Assembly (NCBI GenBank): GCA_003499585.1
Contig: DNSU01000122.1
Span: 1,271-6,415, forward strand
Reading direction: 5' to 3'
DNA length: 5,145 nucleotides
Source of the DNA: Cyanobacteria bacterium UBA9579
GTDB lineage: Bacteria > Cyanobacteriota > Vampirovibrionia > Gastranaerophilales > UBA9579
Below are positions 1-4,354 of this stretch, one piece after another. The notes below the pieces were generated by a model, which searched no databases, was not told the DNA's origin, and saw only the letters and a program-made list of their open reading frames with translations. Numbering within the stretch: position 1 is the first letter of the stretch; each line of letters begins with the position of its first letter. The translations under genes were made by a program, and so were the position numbers.

Positions 1-22
1 GAGGTGCAACTAGTTGCACCTC
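1..22. terminator. Perfect palindrome, probable terminator hairpin at window edge
   Basis: A perfect inverted repeat of 22 bases, with arms GAGGTGCAA and TTGCACCTC around CTAG, lies just past the stop codon of the minus-strand HD-GYP gene. Read on the minus strand it could be that gene's intrinsic terminator, but the expected T-run would lie left of base 1 and cannot be seen. On the plus strand it is followed by a T-rich stretch (about 24-45), so it could also stop transcription entering from the left. A protein-binding palindrome is the alternative reading. Confidence 0.5.
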
Positions 23-29
23 TATTATT

Positions 30-1160
30 TTAATTTTCTTTTTTCTCTGTAAACATTTTATTTATAACGCTGTATTCTTCATAAAGTTTGACAGGATCTT
101 CAACAGCTGCCTTAAAGAGATGTTCTACCTGTGTGAATATTTTAACTACATCAGGATCAAACTGAGAACCCGCACAGCGTATAATTTCTTCTGAAGCAAC
201 TTCGTGAGGTAAACCCTGCCTGTATGATCTGTTAGATGTCATAGCATCATAAGTATCTGCTATGGCTATTATTCTTGCAGGAAGCGGGATTTCTTTTTCC
301 TTTATATTCTTAGGATAGCCGCGGCCATCCCATCTTTCATGATGGCAGCTTAACCAGAATGAAACATTATTAAGCTTACTGATACCGTTTAATATCTTTT
401 TACCACGCTCAGGATGAAGTTTAATTATGTTATATTCTTCATCAGTCAATTTTCCGGGTTTGGATAGGATACTTTCCGGAACACCAATTTTCCCAATGTC
501 ATGTAATAACCCTGCCATTTCTATTTCTTCCATAAGGACTTCATCAAGACCCATTTCTTTTGCAAGAATCATAGAAAACAGTGTTACTCTGTATGAATGT
601 CCGTGAGTATAGGTATCTTTCGCATCAAGTGCGCTGGAAATTGATTTTATAGTGGTGAAGAACAATTCTTTAAGATCCTGAAGCAGGGCATTTTTGCTAA
701 GAGTTAATTCATAGGCATTAATGCCGTTTTTCACGATCATCTGGATTTCTTCTGTATCAAAGGGCTTTGATATATATTGGAATAACTGACATTTATTAAC
801 GCCGTCTATCATAGCATCAATGTCAGAATACCCGGTTAAAAGCATTTTAATTATGTGGGGGTATTTATCAAGAGTTCGGGAAAGAAATTCAGTACCAGTC
901 ATAGTTGGCATACGCTGGTCGCTTACGATTAATGATATATCGTTACCCATTTGTTCGACTATACCAAGAGCTTCCTGCCCATTTGAGGCAGTTATAATAT
1001 TGTAATTTCGCCTTAACGTCCTTTTTAAAAGCTGTAAATTGTCGACTTCATCATCAACAATAAGTATAGTATGCTTGATTTGTTCTTTAGCAATACTGGA
1101 AAGAATATGCTGAAACTTCTCCAGATATGAATTATCAAGCGTTTGTTGGATCTGGCTCAT
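30..1160 (-). CDS. Response regulator with HD-GYP domain, predicted c-di-GMP phosphodiesterase
   Basis: Predicted cytoplasmic two-component output protein of 376 residues that hydrolyses cyclic di-GMP under control of phosphorylation. Numbering from the ATG at 1160: an N-terminal extension of about 30 residues; a receiver domain at about 30-145 with acidic pair D36/D37, phospho-acceptor D81 in SDQRMP, T109 in LLTG and K132 in SKPF; a linker helix; then HD-GYP at about 175-345. The HD-GYP metal and signature residues are all present: THGH (H186), HDIGK (H220, D221), HP (H249), HHE (H273, H274), DGRGYP with GYP at 281-283, and the later IADTYDAMTS. An intact GYP motif favours real phosphodiesterase activity. 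The frame stays open to a TTG at 1223, but that has no ribosome-binding site and adds a non-conserved peptide, so the ATG at 1160 is preferred; its own site (AGGTAG) is weak. No kinase gene is adjacent. Family assignment is very safe; the specific process controlled is unknown. Confidence 0.95.
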   Translation of the reverse strand: MSQIQQTLDNSYLEKFQHILSSIAKEQIKHTILIVDDEVDNLQLLKRTLRRNYNIITASNGQEALGIVEQMGNDISLIVSDQRMPTMTGTEFLSRTLDKYPHIIKMLLTGYSDIDAMIDGVNKCQLFQYISKPFDTEEIQMIVKNGINAYELTLSKNALLQDLKELFFTTIKSISSALDAKDTYTHGHSYRVTLFSMILAKEMGLDEVLMEEIEMAGLLHDIGKIGVPESILSKPGKLTDEEYNIIKLHPERGKKILNGISKLNNVSFWLSCHHERWDGRGYPKNIKEKEIPLPARIIAIADTYDAMTSNRSYRQGLPHEVASEEIIRCAGSQFDPDVVKIFTQVEHLFKAAVEDPVKLYEEYSVINKMFTEKKEN

Positions 1161-1197
1161 TATTAATCTTCTACCTATTCTCTCATAATAAATTTCT

Positions 1198-1227
1198 GTT
1201 ATATTTGAAATATCGGCATGCAATGAA
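1198..1227 (-). promoter_or_regulatory. Weak candidate promoter for the HD-GYP gene
   Basis: On the minus strand, TTCATT (1227-1222) and TATAAC (1203-1198) are separated by 18 bp. The -10 is a 5/6 match; the -35 is poor. Transcription would begin near 1190, after the alternative TTG start at 1223, which agrees with choosing the ATG at 1160. A second possibility further up is TTGCTG (1304-1299), 17 bp, then TAAAGT (1281-1276). In such AT-rich DNA either may be chance. Confidence 0.25.
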
Positions 1228-1307
1228 AATAACTTTAGGATATATTAAGAAACTTAAAATTCTTTTTTAAATTTAACTTTAAATAGCTTATTTTTTATCA
1301 GCAAAAT

Positions 1308-1314
1308 GGAGGAG
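1308..1314 (+). promoter_or_regulatory. Strong ribosome-binding site that fixes the PPC gene start
   Basis: GGAGGAG is followed by six bases (TTTATT) and then ATG at 1321. This is near-ideal Shine-Dalgarno placement. The earlier in-frame ATG at 1306 overlaps the site itself and has no site of its own, so the five extra residues it would add are very unlikely to be translated. Confidence 0.85.
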
Positions 1315-1320
1315 TTTATT

Positions 1321-1764
1321 ATGTGGAATAACATTTATGAGCCTGATAAGACTTTGATTGGCAAGTTTTCCTATAGTGATGATTTGCTTGAAGTGCTAAA
1401 TAAATTTTGTGATGAGAATAATGTAAAGACTGGCTGGCTATCGATAATTGGAGCAGTAAAAAGAGTTAAATTAGGTTATTATGAACAGGAAAAACAGGAA
1501 TATATCTCTTTTGAACCCGTAAATTCAGCGAATGGAACAACTTTTGAGATAGCTAATGCCACAGGAAATATTTCAATCAAAGATGGAAAACCTTTTGTTC
1601 ATCTTCATATGGTTGTTACGGGAAAAAATGGAGAATCTTATGGAGGCCACGTAATGCCCGGAACCTTAGTTTTTGCTGGAGAATTTATTCTCCAGGCGTT
1701 TAATGGCAAAGATCTTATCAGAGTAAAAGATGAAAAAACAGGTTTGCCTCTGTGGAAATCCTAA
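1321..1764 (+). CDS. PPC domain (DUF296) protein, putative DNA-binding
   Basis: A 147-residue single-domain protein of the PPC family (Plants and Prokaryotes Conserved, DUF296). The whole chain is the domain: an N-terminal helix (DDLLEVLNKFCDEN) leading to WLSIIGAV, a central strand region, and the signature PFVHLHMVV followed after a short loop by GGHVMPG and then AGEFIL. The histidines at 94, 96 and 110 are the conserved trio; at least one archaeal family structure was described as metal-containing. In plants the domain occurs with AT-hooks in AHL proteins; the prokaryotic members are small stand-alone trimers with no settled function, and no AT-hook is seen here. The start is set by a strong GGAGGAG six bases upstream. 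The gene is monocistronic: divergent from the HD-GYP gene, with a hairpin terminator right after its stop. DNA binding is inferred from the family name only; a role in ligand or metal binding is as plausible. Confidence 0.9.
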   Translation: MWNNIYEPDKTLIGKFSYSDDLLEVLNKFCDENNVKTGWLSIIGAVKRVKLGYYEQEKQEYISFEPVNSANGTTFEIANATGNISIKDGKPFVHLHMVVTGKNGESYGGHVMPGTLVFAGEFILQAFNGKDLIRVKDEKTGLPLWKS

Positions 1765-1781
1765 AGGATAATAAAAACGAG

Positions 1782-1815
1782 AAAATCCTGCGGATTTGTT
1801 CCCGCAGGATTTTTT
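1782..1815. terminator. Bidirectional intrinsic terminator between convergent genes
   Basis: A perfect 12-bp stem (AAAATCCTGCGG at 1782-1793 with its complement at 1802-1813) closes an 8-base loop. The plus strand runs into T's through 1815, ending the PPC transcript 18 bases after its stop. On the minus strand the stem is followed by TTTTCTCGTTTTTATT, so it should also end the purine nucleoside phosphorylase transcript, whose stop lies at 1838. Confidence 0.9.
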
Positions 1816-1817
1816 AA

Positions 1818-1844
1818 ATTTTTAGCCAAATAGGCTCTTATATT
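1818..1844. repeat. 27-bp imperfect direct repeat, copy 1
   Basis: This segment matches 3463-3489 at 24 of 27 positions in the same orientation; the core AGGCTCTTATATT is identical in both. It spans the last codons and stop of the phosphorylase gene and the bases just beyond it. On the minus strand it contains a small inverted repeat, AGCC-TATTT-GGCT. Whether this is a dispersed element, a duplication scar or chance cannot be decided from one pair. Confidence 0.55.
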
Positions 1845-2644
1845 CTTTCAATAACTGTTTTAATCAAATTAGTGAAGTTTTGCTTTGTTTTATTTGATGT
1901 TTCAATAACTTCAGCATGACTTAAGGGTTTATCCATTATACCGGATGCCATATTGGTAATACAGGATATTCCCAGTACTTTTAATCCAATATGATTTGCT
2001 GCAATTACCTCTGGAACAGTTGACATGCCAACGGCATCTGCACCAATTGTTCTTAGCACTCTTACTTCAGCAGGTGTTTCATATACAGGTCCTGTTACAG
2101 CAGCATATACACCTTTTTGTACAGATATATTTAAGTCTTTTGCTGCATTTTCTGCAAGTTCACTTAATCGTCTATCATAAGCGTAAGTTAAATCAACAAA
2201 TCTTGGACCTAACTCATCAAGATTTTTACCTAAAAGAGGATTATTTCCCATTAGATTTAAATGATCAATTATTATCATTAAATCTCCGGGTGTAAAATCT
2301 TTATTAACTCCACCAGCAGCGTTTGTTAATACTAATGTATCAATACCAAGCTGTTTCATTACTCTGATAGGATAAATTACTTCTGTGAGAGAATAGCCTT
2401 CATAATAGTGAAGCCTTCCCTGCATTGCTATAACTGTTTTGGATTGAAGATTGCCTATTACAAGATTTCCAGAATGTCCGGCTACAGTTGAAGATTTGAA
2501 GCCGGGTATTTCTGAATAAGGAATTTTTATTCCTTCTATATCCTCTGCAATATCACCTAACCCGGAACCCAAAATCAATCCAATATTAGGATTAAAATTA
2601 AAATTTGATATTTTGGACTTAATAAAACTTACTGCTTCTTGCAT
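1838..2644 (-). CDS. Purine nucleoside phosphorylase, trimeric type
   Basis: Cytosolic purine salvage enzyme of 268 residues that splits inosine or guanosine and their deoxy forms with phosphate, giving the free base and (deoxy)ribose 1-phosphate. It belongs to the low-molecular-mass trimeric class (human PNP, Bacillus PupG, PunA type), not hexameric DeoD. Visible active-site elements: phosphate-binding GSGLG (S27), GHSGN (H57) and GRLHYYEGY (R77, H79); the TNAAGG strand (N108-G112); VYETPAEVR with base-binding E189; GMSTVPE with M207; and CITNMASG with N231, the position that contacts purine N7 in the class. Length and motif order are normal and nothing is missing. The ATG at 2644 has a modest AAGGGAAA site upstream. 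The gene seems to have its own promoter (2693-2721) and ends at the shared terminator near 1800, so it is probably monocistronic despite the same-strand phosphatase upstream. Exact base preference (hypoxanthine/guanine versus xanthine) cannot be read reliably here. Confidence 0.97.
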   Translation of the reverse strand: MQEAVSFIKSKISNFNFNPNIGLILGSGLGDIAEDIEGIKIPYSEIPGFKSSTVAGHSGNLVIGNLQSKTVIAMQGRLHYYEGYSLTEVIYPIRVMKQLGIDTLVLTNAAGGVNKDFTPGDLMIIIDHLNLMGNNPLLGKNLDELGPRFVDLTYAYDRRLSELAENAAKDLNISVQKGVYAAVTGPVYETPAEVRVLRTIGADAVGMSTVPEVIAANHIGLKVLGISCITNMASGIMDKPLSHAEVIETSNKTKQNFTNLIKTVIERI

Positions 2645-2692
2645 TTTGATTTCCCTTAAATCTCTGTGATAACAAGTTTAGCATGCAATAAA

Positions 2693-2721
2693 AATATATG
2701 GAAGTAGTGTCATATTTGCAA
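2693..2721 (-). promoter_or_regulatory. Candidate sigma-70-type promoter for the purine nucleoside phosphorylase gene
   Basis: On the minus strand, TTGCAA (2721-2716) is followed by exactly 17 bp and TATATT (2698-2693), a 5/6 match to the -10 consensus. Transcription would start near 2686, giving a leader of about 40 bases before the ATG at 2644. This is among the better-spaced promoter candidates in the window and suggests the phosphorylase is transcribed separately from the phosphatase. Confidence 0.5.
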
Positions 2722-2757
2722 TACCAGAAAGAATCTCAGTCATTCACTTATCTAAAA

Positions 2758-2784
2758 GCAGGTTTAATCCTGCCTTAGGCAGGA
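2758..2784 (-). terminator. Hairpin pair after the histidine phosphatase gene, likely weak terminator
   Basis: Two stems compete for the same bases. TCCTGCC (2768-2774) can pair with GGCAGGA (2778-2784) over a 3-base loop, while the CCTGC within it can instead pair with GCAGG at 2758-2762 over TTTAAT. Read on the minus strand, the second stem ends in CCTGCTTTTAG, a short T-run typical of a weak intrinsic terminator. It sits about 40 bases after the phosphatase stop and upstream of the phosphorylase promoter. Confidence 0.5.
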
Positions 2785-2822
2785 ATGATCGTTAATAATT
2801 ACTCCTGAGTCATTGTTATGGC

Positions 2823-3443
2823 TTATAATGGTAAATAAGCGGAATATACAAGGCTTGACCACTCCAAATAGTAGTTTATTTGTGTTGCAGATCCGGTTGG
2901 AATATAAACCCTTTCCTGATTTTCCGCTGGAATTCCTATAGCTGCGCTTATTGCTGCTTGAATTACGCATGGATGCGTAACGATAATTATTCTTTTTTGG
3001 GAATTATTTTTTACTAGCTGATTAATAATATTTTTAATTCTGTTATTTAAAGTAATAGTTGACTCGCCACCTTCCTGACAAAAGTTGCAGGGATTTTTCT
3101 TATATTGTTGAAATTCATCAGAGTATTGTTTCTTTATTTGTTCGTATGTTAATCCACCCCATATGCCTGATTTTCTTTCATATAGAGTATCCATAATTTC
3201 AAAATCTTTTTTGATATTTTTACTGATGATCCTAGCAGACTGCATTGTTCGTAATGCCGGGCTGGTATATATTATATCTGTATTTTGACTGGAGTATTTT
3301 AGCCAATTTGCTATTTTCTCCATTTCTTTCTTGCCTTTTTCATTGATTGGAGGATAATCCTCCACCTCATACAGTCTATTTTGATCTGTATAAATTGTAG
3401 AACCATGATTTATAAATATAATCTTGCATTTTCTGTCAAACAT
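2823..3443 (-). CDS. Histidine phosphatase superfamily protein (phosphoglycerate mutase-like), altered RHG motif
   Basis: A 206-residue cytosolic protein of the histidine phosphatase (branch 1) fold, which moves or removes phosphate through a phospho-histidine. Numbered from the ATG at 3443: the strand IIFI leads to NHGST, where H13 is the expected nucleophile; TSPALRTMQSA supplies the second-site arginine R65; LYERKSGIWGGLT supplies the acid E89; IIIVTHP supplies the second histidine H157. Oddities: the arginine of the usual RHG signature is asparagine (N12), and the usual HGG/HGV after the second histidine is HPC. The other catalytic residues remain, so activity may persist with altered phosphate binding. 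The substrate cannot be read; phosphoglycerate mutase itself is unlikely because the chain is short and the motifs differ, and alpha-ribazole phosphatase-like or general phosphatases are alternatives. The frame stays open to a TTG at 3455, but the ATG at 3443 has a GAG nearby and is preferred; both sites are weak. Confidence 0.88.
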   Translation of the reverse strand: MFDRKCKIIFINHGSTIYTDQNRLYEVEDYPPINEKGKKEMEKIANWLKYSSQNTDIIYTSPALRTMQSARIISKNIKKDFEIMDTLYERKSGIWGGLTYEQIKKQYSDEFQQYKKNPCNFCQEGGESTITLNNRIKNIINQLVKNNSQKRIIIVTHPCVIQAAISAAIGIPAENQERVYIPTGSATQINYYLEWSSLVYSAYLPL

Positions 3444-3462
3444 ATATTTTCTCAATTTTATG

Positions 3463-3489
3463 ATTTTTAACCAGACAGGCTCTTATATT
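3463..3489. repeat. 27-bp imperfect direct repeat, copy 2
   Basis: It is the partner of 1818-1844, differing at three positions. Here it is non-coding and falls in the 5' leader of the minus-strand phosphatase gene, about 20-45 bases before its ATG. The small minus-strand hairpin found in copy 1 survives as AGCC-TGTCT-GGTT with a G-U pair, which would keep the stem in RNA. Confidence 0.55.
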
Positions 3490-3524
3490 TTAAGCTATTT
3501 AATTTGTTATTGCTATTTAAGATT

Positions 3525-3552
3525 AAAATATTTAAAAAATCTCTCTTATCAA
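3525..3552 (-). promoter_or_regulatory. Candidate promoter for the histidine phosphatase gene
   Basis: On the minus strand, TTGATA (3552-3547), a 5/6 match to the -35 consensus, is followed by 16 bp and TATTTT (3530-3525), a 4/6 match to the -10. Transcription would begin near 3518, leaving a leader of about 75 bases that contains repeat copy 2. AT-richness makes chance matches common. Confidence 0.4.
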
Positions 3553-3580
3553 ATTGAGTTTAATTAAAATTCTAAACCTG

Positions 3581-3589
3581 TGCTAGTAT
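3581..3589 (+). promoter_or_regulatory. Extended -10 promoter candidate for the GTPase-sensor operon
   Basis: TGCTAGTAT fits the extended -10 pattern TGn-TAnnAT. The -35 position holds only TTTAAT (3560-3565, 18 bp away), but extended -10 promoters tolerate that. Transcription from about 3597 would give a leader of roughly 160 bases before the GTPase start, long enough to include the small ORF at 3651. Confidence 0.4.
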
Positions 3590-3650
3590 ATTAAATAAAC
3601 CAGTACAGTTTCTTTTAAATGTTGTATATCTTGTCTGAAATCGAGAATTC

Positions 3651-3743
3651 GTGGATAATAAAAATAATAGAAGAGTTGAAAATACATTAAAATTATTTGA
3701 GTATATTGTAAGATTTGAGTTAAGTGATCCTAAAGCCAGGTGA
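3651..3743 (+). CDS. Possible 30-residue leader peptide or small protein
   Basis: A GTG-started frame of 30 codons, beginning VDNKNNRRVENTLKLFEYIV and ending in DPKAR before TGA. It reads like a charged amphipathic helix (LKLFEYIVRFEL). A GAG lies five bases before the GTG. Its TGA overlaps the AGGTGA that may serve as the ribosome-binding site of the GTPase, and the two frames are in the same phase, separated by two in-frame stops. I recognise no family. A frame of this length arises by chance fairly often in such DNA, so the case rests on position and composition. It might couple translation to the GTPase, act as a leader, or be noise. Confidence 0.3.
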   Translation: MDNKNNRRVENTLKLFEYIVRFELSDPKAR

Positions 3744-3748
3744 AAGAG
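3738..3748 (+). promoter_or_regulatory. Ribosome-binding site region of the MglA-like gene
   Basis: AGGTGA (3738-3743) is a good match to the 16S tail but ends 15 bases before the GTG start; AAGAG (3744-3748) lies at a normal 10-base distance and is weaker. An in-frame TAA at 3750-3752 rules out any earlier start, so GTG at 3759 is the first usable codon, and the family's usual N-terminus begins exactly there. Confidence 0.55.
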
Positions 3749-3758
3749 ATAAAATAAA

Positions 3759-4337
3759 GTGGTTTTTGTTAATTACGCTGATCATAAAGTAAATTGTAAA
3801 ATTGTTTATTGTGGTACTGGAGAGAGTGGAAAAACCACAAATCTGTCGTACATATATAATAAGCTTGATTCTGCAATCAGAAGTGAAATGACAAGCTTGG
3901 AAGGGTTAAATGAAAGAACATTATTCTTTGATTTTCTTTCAATTAACCTTGGTGAAGTAAAAGGGTTTTCTACTAGTTTCAGTTTATATACTGCCCCGGG
4001 GCAAAAACAATATAATGCTGCTCGAAGGCTTATATTAAACGGTGTGGACGGTATTATTTTTGTTGCTGATTCAAGACCTGAAAAGAGAGAAGAAAACATA
4101 GAAAGCCTAAATGACCTGATAGAAAATTTAAAAGATTATAGCTTATCTTTTGATACAATTCCTATAGTTTTCCAATATAATAAGAGAGATGAAAGTAACA
4201 TATTAACTTTAGAGTCTATGGAAAAAGACTTAAATAAAGGCGGCTATCCCAGTTTCGAAGCCATCGCAAAAGACGGTAACGGTGTTTTTGCATCTTTAAA
4301 AGCGGTTAGTAATCTTATATTAACTAGTTTACAGTAG
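3759..4337 (+). CDS. mglA: MglA-like small Ras-type GTPase
   Basis: A 192-residue cytosolic GTP-binding switch protein of the MglA family; in Myxococcus, MglA sets the leading pole for gliding and twitching. The chain aligns end to end in style with MglA, from the opening FVNY...KIVY. Seen: P-loop G19-T27 (GTGESGKTT, K25); NERTLFFDFL with R53 and T54, matching the MglA intrinsic arginine and threonine; TAPGQ at 78-82 in place of the Ras DxxG motif, with catalytic-type Q82; GVDGIIFVADS; the base-recognition NKRD at 141-144; and AKDGNGVF near 170-177 for the G5 loop. All catalytic positions are present, so it should bind and hydrolyse GTP. The P-loop is unusual: MglA proteins typically carry GPGxxGKTT. 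Start is GTG, the first codon after an in-frame stop. The next gene, a membrane sensor, begins 17 bases after the stop and is surely cotranscribed. No MglB/Roadblock gene, the usual GAP partner, is visible in the window. Confidence 0.93.
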   Translation: MVFVNYADHKVNCKIVYCGTGESGKTTNLSYIYNKLDSAIRSEMTSLEGLNERTLFFDFLSINLGEVKGFSTSFSLYTAPGQKQYNAARRLILNGVDGIIFVADSRPEKREENIESLNDLIENLKDYSLSFDTIPIVFQYNKRDESNILTLESMEKDLNKGGYPSFEAIAKDGNGVFASLKAVSNLILTSLQ

Positions 4338-4354
4338 TTATTAAGATTGAAGAT

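Larger units (their letters stand above)
3444..3758. other. Divergent control region between phosphatase and GTPase genes
   Basis: About 315 bases without an established gene. It holds, from left to right, the second copy of the 27-bp repeat within the presumed phosphatase leader, a minus-strand candidate promoter (3525-3552), a plus-strand extended -10 (3581-3589), and a possible 30-codon ORF (3651-3743) in the presumed leader of the GTPase operon. The sequence is very AT-rich. No tRNA, riboswitch fold or terminator was recognised in it. Confidence 0.6.

Noticed and set aside
820..1005. Plus-strand open frame of 61 codons
   Set aside because: It lies wholly antisense to the receiver-domain part of the HD-GYP gene, has no family resemblance and no convincing ribosome-binding site.
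1161..1223. N-terminal extension of the HD-GYP protein from a TTG at 1223
   Set aside because: No ribosome-binding site before the TTG, a -10-like TATAAC lies inside the extension, and an ATG at 1160 gives a normal protein.
1306..1320. Start of the PPC gene at the first ATG (1306)
   Set aside because: This ATG overlaps the GGAGGAG that serves the ATG at 1321 and has no Shine-Dalgarno sequence of its own.
1996..2295. Plus-strand open frame of 99 codons
   Set aside because: Antisense to the purine nucleoside phosphorylase gene; its leucine/histidine/glutamine-rich composition is the expected shadow of that gene.
2764..2970. Minus-strand open frame of 68 codons
   Set aside because: It overlaps the 3' end of the histidine phosphatase gene in another frame and runs through the hairpins; low-complexity serine/asparagine-rich start, no motif.
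3444..3455. Start of the histidine phosphatase at a TTG at 3455
   Set aside because: No ribosome-binding site precedes the TTG, and an ATG four codons later is available; the evidence is modest either way.
3651..3758. The small ORF as a disrupted N-terminus of the GTPase, since both share a reading phase
   Set aside because: MglA proteins begin at the FVNY-type sequence right after the GTG at 3759, and two in-frame stops separate the frames; the GTPase is complete without it.
3806..4099. Minus-strand open frame of 97 codons
   Set aside because: Antisense to the MglA-like gene over its most conserved motifs; no domain recognised.
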